Source: CAVSXS01 sp963767715 (lineage in GTDB: Bacteria > Chloroflexota > Ktedonobacteria > Ktedonobacterales > Ktedonobacteraceae). Taken from it: a DNA stretch of 64,000 nt. Position 1 is the first letter of the stretch. Each line of letters opens with the position of its first letter. The translations under genes and the position numbers were made by a program. The DNA lies in assembly GCA_963767715.1 (NCBI GenBank), contig CAVYFA010000016.1, positions 186,001 to 250,000 on the forward strand. Direction: 5' to 3'. Shown here one piece after another: positions 25,399-34,226 of this stretch. Under the pieces are notes generated by a model that saw nothing but the letters and a program-made list of their open reading frames with translations, searched no databases and had not been told where the DNA came from.

Positions 25399-26816
25399 GA
25401 CCGTCCTCCCGCGCTCAACACCGCGTCAAGAATTTTCCTATAGCCAGTGCAACGGCAGATGTTGCCGCTCAGCGCGATCTGCGCCTGTTCCAGCGTGGGG
25501 TGCGGCTGCTCGTCCAGCAGCTTCGCCCCTGCCATCAGCATGCCGGGGATACAGAAGCCGCACTGCACGGCCCCGCATTTAACGAAGGCCTCTTGCAGGG
25601 GGTGCAGTTCGTCGCCGTTCGCCAGCCCTTCTATGGTTGTGATGGAGGCGTTGTGCGCCTGCGCCGCCGGAACTATGCACGACATGACGGCCTGCCCGTT
25701 GAGCCAGACCGTGCACGCGCCGCACTCGCCCTCGGCGCAGCCCTCCTTCGTGCCGGTCAGGCCCGCGTCTTCCCGCAGCGCGTTCAACAGCGTTTTGTGC
25801 GGCGCGTCACCGCCCAATTCATATGCTTTGTCGTTGATACGCGTGGAAATGGTTCCTCTGAATGGCTGCGCCGCTTGATTTGACTGGTCAGTCCGGCCAG
25901 CCGCACCTTTGCCGCTGCTATCCAGCAAAATCGGCTCCGTCATCCATCCCTCGGCCTGCTTGCCGCCGGCAATGCGCTCCAGGCCAAGTGTTACCAGCCT
26001 GGCCAGCGTTGCCTGGCGGTAGGTGGCTGAGCCGCGCACGTCACCGATCGGCGAGGCGTCGCGCAGCGCTAACTGCCCGGCCTGGCGGCATACCTCTGCG
26101 CTGAGCGCCTTGCCCTCGAGATAGGTCTCGACAGTACGCGCGTGAACGATGGTCGGCGCCAGCGACCCCAGGGTGATGCTGGCCTTGCTGACGGTATCGC
26201 TGGAAAACGTGATGACCATTGCGAGGTCGATGACCGAGATAGCCTGGGCGCGCCGCAGCCCTAGTTTGAGGAAGAGGCCGCGCTGATCGGCCCGCATGGC
26301 AGGGATGCGAATTTCACGGATCAGCTCGTCGGGTTGCAGCACGGTGCGGCGGAAGCCAGGGTAGAAATCGTCCATGTTGACGACGCGCTCGCCGTCCTTG
26401 CGCGCCAGCACCAGCTCTGCCCCCAGAGCCATCAGCGCTGTGATGGTGTCGTTGGCGGGCGAGGCAGTCACCAGGTTTCCGACGATGGTTGCGCGCGTGC
26501 GCAGTTGCGGCGCTGCGACCTCCCAGCAGGCTTGCGCCAGGGGTAGGGCGCGCTCGACGCAGGCCTGAGATGCGATTACATCGTTATGGGTTGCCAGCGC
26601 GCCGAGTAATATGTGCCCGTTCTCTTCGCGCACATATTTTAGATCGTGCAGCGCGGTAATATCGATCAGTGTCTCTGTCGGGCGCACGCCGCGCGATAGC
26701 TCGACCAGCACATCCGTGCCGCCTGCTATCAGCCTGGCCCGACCGGCGTGTCGCGCAAGCAGCTCCAACGCCTCGTTCAGGCTGGCCGGTTGAAAATAGG
26801 TCTGCCACATTGTCAT
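25395..26816 (-). CDS. Xanthine dehydrogenase, fused FAD and [2Fe-2S] subunits
   Basis: I start at ATG 26816 (MTMWQTYFQPASLNEAL) behind GAGGGAAAG. Residues 1-290 are the FAD domain (ARLIAGGTDVLVELSRG, ATIVGNLVTASPANDT). Residues about 320-473 are the ferredoxin-type domain with GCAEGECGACTVWLNG, CGAVQCGFCIPGML and GNICRCTGYRK, holding both [2Fe-2S] clusters. The order FAD then Fe-S is the reverse of the eukaryotic and XdhA-type Fe-S/FAD order. A Ser/Gly/Gln-rich linker (about 295-320) joins the two. It passes electrons from the molybdenum site to NAD or another acceptor. Confidence 0.9.
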   Translation of the reverse strand: MTMWQTYFQPASLNEALELLARHAGRARLIAGGTDVLVELSRGVRPTETLIDITALHDLKYVREENGHILLGALATHNDVIASQACVERALPLAQACWEVAAPQLRTRATIVGNLVTASPANDTITALMALGAELVLARKDGERVVNMDDFYPGFRRTVLQPDELIREIRIPAMRADQRGLFLKLGLRRAQAISVIDLAMVITFSSDTVSKASITLGSLAPTIVHARTVETYLEGKALSAEVCRQAGQLALRDASPIGDVRGSATYRQATLARLVTLGLERIAGGKQAEGWMTEPILLDSSGKGAAGRTDQSNQAAQPFRGTISTRINDKAYELGGDAPHKTLLNALREDAGLTGTKEGCAEGECGACTVWLNGQAVMSCIVPAAQAHNASITTIEGLANGDELHPLQEAFVKCGAVQCGFCIPGMLMAGAKLLDEQPHPTLEQAQIALSGNICRCTGYRKILDAVLSAGGRS

Positions 26817-26841
26817 ATGCTTTCCCTCTAGATGCTCTCTC

Positions 26842-27204
26842 CTAGCTTCCGCGATAAGTGCTGTACGCCCAGGGGGAGACAAGTAATGGCACGTGATAGT
26901 GCGCCTCCGCGTCGGCAATGCCAAAACGGATAGTCACGCGATCCAGGAAAGGAATGTCCGGCGTTGCTACACCTCGCGCTGCGAAATACTCACCCACCGC
27001 GAAGTCCAGCTCGTAAACGCCGGGGGCGAACTCGTCTTCCGCCAGCATCGCTTCCTGCGTGCGTCCATCCGCGTTTGTTCTCACCGTCTTCAAGAGGCTG
27101 CGCTCATCTCCGCCCGGCCCTACTCGCCATAGCTTGATAGCCATGTCGGCGGCGGGGCAGCCATGTGCTGTGTCCAGCACGTGTGTCGTGAGAAAACCGC
27201 CCAT
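26842..27204 (-). CDS. uraH: 5-hydroxyisourate hydrolase
   Basis: This 120-residue transthyretin-like protein has LTTHVLDTAHGCPA at the N-terminus (catalytic His), YELDFAVGEYF in the middle, and the diagnostic C-terminal YRGS. The length is normal for the family. It hydrolyses the uricase product 5-hydroxyisourate to OHCU. It lies 25 bp upstream of the FAD/Fe-S gene and could open that operon; a repeat-filled spacer separates it from the uricase gene. Confidence 0.95.
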   Translation of the reverse strand: MGGFLTTHVLDTAHGCPAADMAIKLWRVGPGGDERSLLKTVRTNADGRTQEAMLAEDEFAPGVYELDFAVGEYFAARGVATPDIPFLDRVTIRFGIADAEAHYHVPLLVSPWAYSTYRGS

Positions 27205-27581
27205 ATCAACTTTCCCCCATTAATTGGGTCTACATCGTTTGGGGTGAAAGAGGGCGACCCAAGGGTCCCCACCCCACCCCTCTCCACTCCCGCCCTTACG
27301 GGAATTTCCCCCCGCAAGGACGGAGAGCCCATTAATTATGCATCTTAACAAATACATCCCGCCATCGGTAGGACCCGATTGATCGCAACCACCGCCGATA
27401 GTGATTTTTAACAACCAACACCGGTCATGTCATCCCTTCACTTCGTTCAGGGCAAGCTCTGAGCGCCGCGAAGGATCTGATTTCACCGGGCACCGAGATC
27501 CTTCGCGGCGCTCAGGATGACAGTGCCGGACTTGATCGTTAAACTTCAAGATCGGCCCTCGGTGGAGGTTATCATGTTCGC
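27205..27581. repeat. Intergenic region with composite dispersed repeat
   Basis: There is no gene. It carries CCATTAATTATGCATCTTAACAAAT (about 27,329), GTGATTTTTAACAACCAACACCGG (about 27,400) and the inverted pair CCTTCACTTCG ... AGCGCCGCGAAGGATC and GATCCTTCGCGGCGCTCAGGATGAC (27,430-27,522). This is the same assembly as at 21,103-21,580. An AGGGCGACCCAAGGGTCCCCACC block lies at about 27,250. Confidence 0.65.
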
Positions 27582-28511
27582 TTACGCTCTCGACATCGTC
27601 AGCTTCAGCGATCCATAGGCCGGGAATGGGTCGCTGTAGACTTTGATTTTCTGATCGGTCTCGGATACCGCGACCGGGTCGCGCGTGCGGTTCTGTCCGT
27701 CGAACGATATCTCGGCCATCTGTGGGAAACGCGCCAGCAGTCGTTGGCCCATCTCGTGCATCAGGTGCTGGATCGATTCGCTCACGAACTCGTGGAATAC
27801 TACCTGTATCACGTCGCGCACCTGCTCGCCGGGGATATAGCTCGTGTGCATATCGGCAACGTCGCCGTATTTCCAGTGCGCGTCGAGGTAGATATAGAGC
27901 GGGCGATCACCGCGTTCAGGCAGGGTAGTGTAGTCATCGCGCACGAAATGGGTGAACGCGCTGCCCGTCACCTTCATGAGCTGCATACCGACTCGCCCAC
28001 AATGGTGCGCCGTGATGGTCGTGCCGCCTCCAACTGTGGCAAAGTCCATGCTGGCCTCGGCGTAGTCGTTGTTTGAGCGGGCGAAGAGCACGTTGCTGTC
28101 GCCAAATCGCGCGCCATCCAGCGGTACCTGGGCCGGGGTGAAGGCCAGCTCTCTGCCGCTCATGCGCAGGCGCTCCATCTCCGGGTACGTCGCCAGGAAT
28201 TGATGCCCCAGCAGCTCGAGATAGCCCTCCAGCGTCGCTCCCTCGTAGGACAGCGCGTGGCGAAGCATGAAATTCTTCATGCTATCGGTTGCCACCACGT
28301 TCGAGTTGTCGCCCCTGGTGTAGGCCGGTAGGAAATTCTCTCCGAAGACTTCCACATCCACCTCCGCCGCGAAAAGTACATTGTCTCTCCCTGTGAAGCT
28401 CGACTCCGGGATGGCCTGTATGCCGGTCAGGGGAGTGGCATAGACGCGGTAGACGGGGACGCGCGCTTTTCCATAGCTGATCTGGTACCGGTACGTGTTC
28501 TCGGCAGTCAT
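27582..28511 (-). CDS. Urate oxidase (uricase)
   Basis: This 309-residue cofactor-free uricase has two T-fold halves. ISYGKARVPVYRV begins the first with the catalytic Lys, FTGRDNVLFAAEVDVEVFGENF follows, and VVATDSMKNF holds the active-site Thr/Asp. FVRDDYTTLPERGDR and the FDGQNRTRDP end belong to the second half. The order KARV...VATDSMKN...TTLPE is diagnostic. It converts urate to 5-hydroxyisourate. It lies between uraD and uraH in the same direction. Confidence 0.95.
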   Translation of the reverse strand: MTAENTYRYQISYGKARVPVYRVYATPLTGIQAIPESSFTGRDNVLFAAEVDVEVFGENFLPAYTRGDNSNVVATDSMKNFMLRHALSYEGATLEGYLELLGHQFLATYPEMERLRMSGRELAFTPAQVPLDGARFGDSNVLFARSNNDYAEASMDFATVGGGTTITAHHCGRVGMQLMKVTGSAFTHFVRDDYTTLPERGDRPLYIYLDAHWKYGDVADMHTSYIPGEQVRDVIQVVFHEFVSESIQHLMHEMGQRLLARFPQMAEISFDGQNRTRDPVAVSETDQKIKVYSDPFPAYGSLKLTMSRA

Positions 28512-28619
28512 CGTTGCCTCCTAGAATTCGCAAATAGACCAGTGTGTTATTGTACTATATGATTATGGATGCTATCTCGCGGGAAGACAAGAGACATTTG
28601 AAACGCATCGCCGGGCGGT

Positions 28620-29157
28620 TCATTGTACGTTATCCCCATCAGCCCGGATAGTATCTTGCAGGCGCAGCCAGCAAATCTTAGCGATCTCACCCAGGGCGAT
28701 CCCGATTTCCTGGTCACGGCTATGTTGGAGGCGAGTTGCAAATCCGACCAGGATGCTCTCTTTTTTGTTTTCGCGCGCGCAAATCACAAATGGAAAGCCG
28801 AAGCGCTCCCGGTAAGCCTGGTTGTAGCGCGCGAATGCCGCGATCTCTTCCGCAGAAAGCCGGTCAAGACCGGCGGAGGCCTGCTCGTTGGTCGAGGCGG
28901 GTGTGAGCGTTCCGGCCAGGGCCGCGCGCCCGACAAGATCGGGGTGGGCCTGGATCAGGGCCACCTGCTGCTCGAGTGGGGCCTGCATCATCACCTCGCA
29001 GAGCGCGCGGTGCAGGTCTGCCAGGCTGCTGAACGGCCTGGCCTGCCACGCCTGTTCGACGATCCAGGGAGGCCCCTCGAAGAGGGAAGCGAGGGCGGCA
29101 ACGAAGCGCTCCCGGTCGAAGTGTATTGAGCTGCTGTAATGTTAACGGGCTGTTCAT
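28620..29157 (-). pseudogene. uraD: OHCU decarboxylase, interrupted by one frameshift
   Basis: ATG 29157 follows GAGGATATC. The first frame reads MNSPLTLQQLNTL and shifts near 29,120. The next frame continues FVAALASLFEGPPWIVEQAWQ, SSLADLHRALCEVM, LIQAHPDLVGRAALAG (the conserved HPDL catalytic motif) and RYNQAYRERFGFPFVIC to the stop at 28620. Removing one base from CTTCGACC would restore a 178-residue protein of normal length. It decarboxylates OHCU to S-allantoin. Confidence 0.85.
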
Positions 29158-30109
29158 GATATCCTCTATCATACCACTCATTTATAAAATTGTACCTGTC
29201 AACCCTTGAATAAGGCTGTTGCAAGGTCGGGAAACCATCGGGTGAAGCCTGGCGACCGCAAGGGTCGCCACTACGATAAGCGAGAGAAAGCCAGCCTGTT
29301 TTGGATACGGTACCCCTTTACTGGCGCTTGCGGCCATCGGAGGAGATGTGCGGGCGCTCGGCGCGCGAGGCGTTTGTAGGCTGGCGTGGATGGAGAGGGC
29401 GACAAAAGTGTGACCGTGGGCATGCGAGGTATCAGTGGTATCCGAGGTATCAGTGGTATCCGAGGTATCCCTGGATGTCATCATGAAGGGGTGTATGAGA
29501 AAATTGTAAGCAAGAACAACGAAAGCAAGGAACCGATGAGACGGCCAGAGGAATGCAGACGATCAACAGACGGCCGATAAATCGGCGGTGGCCACGATAA
29601 ATCGGGCCCTACTCTGGCCTGATGGTCGTTTGCCTACTGCTTTTTCATATACCCATCATGAAGGACCTGGTTGCTGTGGAAGTCTGGTTGGGACATTTGG
29701 GACAGGGATGTCCATTGGGTGATGCCGTTGGAAGGGACAAGCTGTGGACTGGCCTGAGACGGTTGGGACAGTTAGGACAGGGGAATGTTGTTAGTTGATT
29801 GCGCCAGGCGGAGATGATCAGGGATGATGTTAAGGTGCGAGACGCAGGGTACTGAGCCGATCTTGTGTTCAGTATAGCAGGGGGTACATAATCAAGTCTC
29901 AGCACGGTTTACTCTTTAGAGTCCATGTGCTTCGATGGAGATGCTGAGCGCAGCGAGGGATGACATGGAAACAATGGGTGAGAGTGGTATCGTTGGCTAC
30001 AACCCTGCGTTTTCTGAATCGTAGAGAAGGAAAACAGAACAGTCAGCGCGTTAGATCGAGAAAGATGGGATAGATGCTATCGTACAGTAAAACAAGAAAG
30101 ATGGAATAG
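29158..30109. other. Gene-free region with tandem and dispersed repeats
   Basis: I find no supported gene in about 950 bp. Content in order: GGCGACCGCAAGGGTCGCC palindrome (about 29,249), a tandem repeat of GAGGTATCAGTGGTATCC (2.5 units, 29,426-29,470), GGTGTATGAGAAAATTGTAAG (about 29,488; a relative lies at about 45,458), CCGATAAATCGGC palindromes (about 29,573), two GGGACA-rich stretches (29,688-29,785), and a degenerate CTGAGCGCAGCGAGGGATGAC copy (about 29,945). A near-direct repeat (AGAAAGATGGGATAGATGCTA and AGAAAGATGGAATAGATGCTA) precedes the P450 start. Confidence 0.6.
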
Positions 30110-31291
30110 ATGCTAACATACCGCAACAAAGAGCAACTCTACGCCCCCTATGAGTGGTATCGCACGATGCGCGCCACGCAGCCTGTCTTCCAGCACCCGG
30201 AATGGGGCGGCTGGCAAGTCTTTCGCTATGCCGATGTGGTGCGCGTGCTGAGCGAGTATACCACCTTCTCGTCCGACGCGCAGCGCATGGCCCAGGCGGA
30301 TGACTCACAGTATGAGAGAGACCCGCTCGGATCCAGCATCCTGCAGATGGATCCACCGCGCCATCGCCAGCTTCGTAACCTGGTCACACTGGCCTTCACG
30401 CCTCGCATGGTGGCGCAACTCGAGCCGCGCATCGCCGCCATTACCGGCGAACTGCTGGACCGCGTTGACGGCACAGGAGAGATGGATTTCGTGCGCGACC
30501 TGGCCTACCCTTTGCCCGTGACCGTCATCGCCGAACTGCTGGGCATCCCTACCGAGCTGCGCGAGGATTTCAAACGCTGGTCGGATGCCCTCGTGATAGG
30601 CGCGGAAGACATGTCGGAAGAGGAGCGCATGGCGCTCTACCAGGAGGTCCAGGGCATGTTCGGCTACTTCTCGCAGGTGCTGGAGGAGCGTCGCCAGCAT
30701 CCGCAGAACGACCTCGTGAGCGCGCTGCTGGCAGCCGAGATTGATGGAGAGCGCTTGAGTATCATGGAGCTGCTGGGCTTCTGCGGCCTGTTGCTGGTGG
30801 CCGGCAACGAGACGACGACCAACCTGCTCGGTAACCTGGTGCTCTGCTTCGACGAAAATCCCGAGGTGGTAGAGCGCCTGCGCGCGAATCGTGCGCTGGT
30901 GCCGGGGGCCATCGAGGAGACCCTGCGTTATTACTCGCCGGTGAGGGCCATGCCGCGCATTACGATCACCGAGACGACGCTGGGTGGCCAGCGCATCGGG
31001 CCGGACCAGATGGTGGTGGCCTATATCGGCTCTGCGAACCGCGATGAGGCTGAGTTCCCCGATGCCGACCGCTTCGACATCGAGCGCGAGCCCAATCGTC
31101 ACATCGCCTTCGGGCGTGGTATCCATTTCTGCCTTGGCGCTCCCCTGGCGCGCCTGGAGGCGAAAGTCGCGCTCAACGCCATGCTCGACCGCCTGCCGGG
31201 ACGCTGGCAAGTGACCGATGAACCACTGGAGATGATGAAGAGCTTTGTCGTCTTCGGCGCGAAGAAGCTGCCTATGACCTGGGGCGCGTAA
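30110..31291 (+). CDS. Cytochrome P450
   Basis: This 393-residue soluble bacterial P450 shows the I-helix LLVAGNETTTNL near residue 240, the ExxR of IEETLRYYSPV near 275, and the heme loop FGRGIHFCLGAPLARLE with the axial Cys near residue 345. There is no membrane anchor. It lies convergent to a phenylacetate-CoA ligase-like gene, with ends overlapping by 20 bp. No ferredoxin partner is adjacent, so electrons must come from elsewhere. The substrate is unknown. The start ATG 30110 lacks a strong ribosome binding site. Confidence 0.93.
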   Translation: MLTYRNKEQLYAPYEWYRTMRATQPVFQHPEWGGWQVFRYADVVRVLSEYTTFSSDAQRMAQADDSQYERDPLGSSILQMDPPRHRQLRNLVTLAFTPRMVAQLEPRIAAITGELLDRVDGTGEMDFVRDLAYPLPVTVIAELLGIPTELREDFKRWSDALVIGAEDMSEEERMALYQEVQGMFGYFSQVLEERRQHPQNDLVSALLAAEIDGERLSIMELLGFCGLLLVAGNETTTNLLGNLVLCFDENPEVVERLRANRALVPGAIEETLRYYSPVRAMPRITITETTLGGQRIGPDQMVVAYIGSANRDEAEFPDADRFDIEREPNRHIAFGRGIHFCLGAPLARLEAKVALNAMLDRLPGRWQVTDEPLEMMKSFVVFGAKKLPMTWGA

Positions 31292-32558
31292 CGCCTGCGC
31301 GCCGGTCTTCGACTCGCCTGGCTTTCAATTCAAAGCGAGGCAGCGTGCCGAATGGGACTGCTTCGACGGGGACGCGCAGGTTCAGCGCGATGTGCAGCGC
31401 GTCCTGGATGGCGGAAGCGAAGGTAGTGGGGCACTCGACCTGCAAGGCGATCTCATCCAGAATCCCGTCGCTGGTGACGATGATGCGGTACTCGTGCACT
31501 TCGGGGAAGCGGTGCAGGATATTCGCCAGCGCCGCCGGGTAGACGTTCACGCCCCGCACGATCAGCATATCGTCAACGCGGCCCAGCACGCCGCCGGGCA
31601 GGCAGAGATAGCTTCTCCCACAGGGGCAGCGATAGCCGCCGTGGCGCACCAGGTCGCCTGTGCGGTAGCGGATGGCGGGGCTGCCCCAGCGTCCCAGGTT
31701 GGTCAGCACCAGCTCGCCCGTTTCGCCCTCGCCTAGCGGCCGCTGCGTTTGCGGATCAAGAATTTCAGCGATGAACTCGCTCTCGTTGACGTGCAAGCCC
31801 TGCTGCTCGTCGCAGGTGAAGCCATACGCGCCCATCTCCGTCATGCCGGCGTGATCGAAGGCCCGCGCGCCCCAGGCTTGCTCGATGCGCTGGCGCGTCG
31901 CGGGAATCGATGCGCCCGGCTCACCGGCATGAATGCTGACGCGTATGTTTGATGCACTCATATCCAACCCCTGCTCCCGCGCCACTTCCGCCAGGCGCAG
32001 CGCGTAGCTTGGCGTACAGACCAGCACGCTTGCCCCCGTATCCAGGATAGCGCCGAGCCGCTGCTGCGAGTCCATGCCACCGCCGGGAACGGTCAGCGCG
32101 CCGAGCCGCTTCGCTCCCTCGTACGCCGACCAGAAGCCGATAAACGGTCCGAAGCCGAAGGCCAGGAAAACGATGTCGTCGCGGCTCACGCCTGCCGCGC
32201 GGTACACGCTCGTCCAGCACTCCGCCCACCAGTCCCAGCTCTCCTGCGTATCGAGCACTTTATACGGTCGCCCCGTTGTGCCCGAGGTCTGGTGCAGGCG
32301 GATATAGTCGGCAAGCGCATATGTCAAATTCGTGCCGAACGGGGGGTGGGTCTCCTGGTCCGCCACCAGCTCTTGCTTGGTCGTAAAAGGCAGGAGGGAA
32401 AGCTGCTCGAGGCTCTCCAGCGGGATCTTCAAATCACTTGATAACAGCTTCCTCGTATAGAACTGGTTGTAATGTAAGATCCGTTTCAGCCCCTCGTGTA
32501 AACGCGCTATCTGGTGCTCCTCAATCAGCGCGCGCTCAGCCGTTTCTAAATGAGACAT
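31272..32558 (-). CDS. Phenylacetate-CoA ligase-like AMP-forming enzyme
   Basis: I start at ATG 32558, behind GGAGG. The 428-residue protein has the adenylation motif TSGTTGRPYKVLD near residue 95, EMGAYGFTC near 245, YRTGDLV near 300 and GRVDDMLIVRGVNVYP near 325, with a short PaaK-type C-terminal domain. It would activate an aryl or acyl carboxylate as CoA thioester via AMP. No other paa gene is present, so the true substrate is open. The gene is convergent with the P450. Confidence 0.88.
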   Translation of the reverse strand: MSHLETAERALIEEHQIARLHEGLKRILHYNQFYTRKLLSSDLKIPLESLEQLSLLPFTTKQELVADQETHPPFGTNLTYALADYIRLHQTSGTTGRPYKVLDTQESWDWWAECWTSVYRAAGVSRDDIVFLAFGFGPFIGFWSAYEGAKRLGALTVPGGGMDSQQRLGAILDTGASVLVCTPSYALRLAEVAREQGLDMSASNIRVSIHAGEPGASIPATRQRIEQAWGARAFDHAGMTEMGAYGFTCDEQQGLHVNESEFIAEILDPQTQRPLGEGETGELVLTNLGRWGSPAIRYRTGDLVRHGGYRCPCGRSYLCLPGGVLGRVDDMLIVRGVNVYPAALANILHRFPEVHEYRIIVTSDGILDEIALQVECPTTFASAIQDALHIALNLRVPVEAVPFGTLPRFELKARRVEDRRAGVTRPRS

Positions 32559-32900
32559 GCCTGGACCTCCAGCGGTGTTAAATAACGTTGGTTGCATTAT
32601 TAAGTCTATTCCAAAGCAGGTTACTTGTCGAGCAGCACATATAATATGTCAAAAATCAATATATAAAACACATCAATAATGATATTTAATGTCGTTCTAA
32701 GCTCAAATATTATTGTGCCTTTGAGTGATTAGAAAGATAAGCGCAAGTTTAGAATATCATTAGTATTTCTACTGCTGACTTGTAATAATCTGGAGGTATT
32801 GATTAGTATTGTAGTAGCTAGTTTAATGAGGAGCTAAACTTCTTCCAAAGAAAACGCCAGAGGTTTTTCGGGAAAACGTTGTGATAGATAGGCTATCGGT
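32559..32900. other. AT-rich divergent intergenic region
   Basis: There is no gene. The stretch between about 32,590 and 32,830 is far more AT-rich than anything around it (for example ATAATATGTCAAAAATCAATAT). It lies between the divergent ligase and gmhA genes, so it should hold promoters for both. The abrupt change of composition could mark a regulatory region bound by a nucleoid protein or an old insertion boundary. Confidence 0.5.
32799..32827 (+). promoter_or_regulatory. Candidate promoter for the heptose operon
   Basis: TTGATT (32799-32804) and TTTAAT (32822-32827) are separated by 17 bases, a fair match to a housekeeping promoter, about 73 bp before the gmhA start. It sits at the gene-proximal edge of the AT-rich block. 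In AT-rich DNA such matches arise by chance, so this is tentative. Confidence 0.35.
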
Positions 32901-33557
32901 ATGATACACGAGGTGCGTACACTGGAGTCATCGACGGGAGTAGTTTCGAAACCGGCTTACTACGAAGCTATTGTAAATACACTGAGTTGGCATCGCGAAA
33001 AGCTGGATGTCGCTCTTATTCAGTTCGCGGCAGAGGCGCTGGTAGTTACCAGGGTGGCGACCTTGCTGATCGAAACGCTGCGAAGTGGTCATAAGGTGCT
33101 TGTCGCCGGCAACGGTGGGAGTGCCTGCGAGGCCCAGCATTTTGCCGCCGAACTCGTTGGACGCTTCAAACGCGAGCGTTCCCCCTACGCGGTTCTCTCA
33201 CTGACGACCGATACAGCTATTCTTACGGCTGTGGCGAACGATTATGGCTACGAGGATGTCTTTGCTCGCCAGGTGCTGGCGTTGGGCCAGCCCGGCGATG
33301 TGCTGGTGGCCTTCAGCACGAGCGGGGAGTCCGAGAACCTCCTGCTGGCCGCGAAGGCTGCGCAGCGTCGCTTTATGACGGTCATCGCCATAACGGGCGG
33401 GCGCGCAAGTCGCCTGGAATGCCAGGCGGATATGACTGTGCGCGTCCCGGTGGTTGATACAGCCGTGGCGCAGGAGCTTCATATGGTTCTGACGCATGTG
33501 CTGTGCGAGATTGTTGAGTCAGAGCTGGCGGCTTCCGAAGGAGATGCAGGCAGATGA
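32901..33557 (+). CDS. gmhA: Sedoheptulose-7-phosphate isomerase
   Basis: This 218-residue SIS-domain protein has LVAGNGGSACEAQHFAAELVGRF (substrate-binding NGGSA and zinc His), DVFARQVLALGQPGDVLVAFSTSGESENLL (STSG) and AQELHMVLTHVLCEIVE (second metal His). This set distinguishes GmhA from other SIS proteins. It makes D-glycero-D-manno-heptose 7-phosphate. The N-terminus is about 20 residues longer than usual, so a later start is possible. The stop overlaps the gmhB start (ATGA). Confidence 0.93.
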   Translation: MIHEVRTLESSTGVVSKPAYYEAIVNTLSWHREKLDVALIQFAAEALVVTRVATLLIETLRSGHKVLVAGNGGSACEAQHFAAELVGRFKRERSPYAVLSLTTDTAILTAVANDYGYEDVFARQVLALGQPGDVLVAFSTSGESENLLLAAKAAQRRFMTVIAITGGRASRLECQADMTVRVPVVDTAVAQELHMVLTHVLCEIVESELAASEGDAGR

Positions 33558-34213
33558 AGCAGCGCGCTGTGTTTATTGATCGCGATGGCACCCTTGTTCA
33601 TCCACAACATTACCCTTCGCGCCCCGATCAACTGCGCTTGTACAAAGATATTGGCCCTGGCCTGAGAAAAATTCAGCGCCTGGGCTTCCACCTGGTGGTC
33701 GTCACCAACCAGGCGGGGATCGCGCGCGGGTATTTAAGTGAGCAGGACCTGCGGCTCATGCACCAATTCCTCGCGAGTATGATGGAGCGAGAGGGCGTAC
33801 GGCTCGATGCCATCTACTACTGCCCGCACCATATAGAGGGAATAATTCCAGAGTATGCGATACTATGCGACTGCCGCAAGCCTCAACCCGGCATGCTGCT
33901 GCGGGCCGCGGCGGACCTCGATCTTGACCTTTCGCGCTGCTGGTTTGTCGGCGATATTCTCGATGATGTCGAGGCCGGCAACCGCGCCGGCTGCCGTTCG
34001 GTGCTGGTCGACCTCGGAAGCGAACCAGCCCCTGAAGCGCCTCTACGCTTTCCCGACTTCGTCGCCCGCAGTACACGGCACGCGCTCGATATCATCTATG
34101 CCTGCGAATCGCCTCGCCCCCGGTCCGGCACCGCGACAGATTTCACCTATCAGCCCGCAACCTGGGCCTTCAATTCATCCGGGCGTTTTCTCACACTGCA
34201 CCTGCAGCAGTAA
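33554..34213 (+). CDS. gmhB: D-glycero-D-manno-heptose-1,7-bisphosphate phosphatase
   Basis: This HAD-family protein shows FIDRDGTLV (catalytic Asp pair), VVVTNQAGIARGY, the zinc-binding cysteine set YYCPHH ... CDCRKPQPGM, and WFVGDILDDVEAGNRAG. The core ends near residue 165; a 50-residue C-terminal tail without recognised motif follows. It removes the 1-phosphate or 7-phosphate step needed before nucleotide activation. It is translationally coupled to gmhA. Confidence 0.93.
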   Translation: MKQRAVFIDRDGTLVHPQHYPSRPDQLRLYKDIGPGLRKIQRLGFHLVVVTNQAGIARGYLSEQDLRLMHQFLASMMEREGVRLDAIYYCPHHIEGIIPEYAILCDCRKPQPGMLLRAAADLDLDLSRCWFVGDILDDVEAGNRAGCRSVLVDLGSEPAPEAPLRFPDFVARSTRHALDIIYACESPRPRSGTATDFTYQPATWAFNSSGRFLTLHLQQ

Positions 34214-34226
34214 ACAGGAGTAAGCC

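Noticed and set aside
29182..29484. Thr/Ser/Asp-rich reading frame over the tandem repeat on the minus strand
   Set aside because: Its sequence is only the translated GGTATC repeat, with no ribosome binding site, no homology and unrelated codon use. It is better read as a non-coding repeat.
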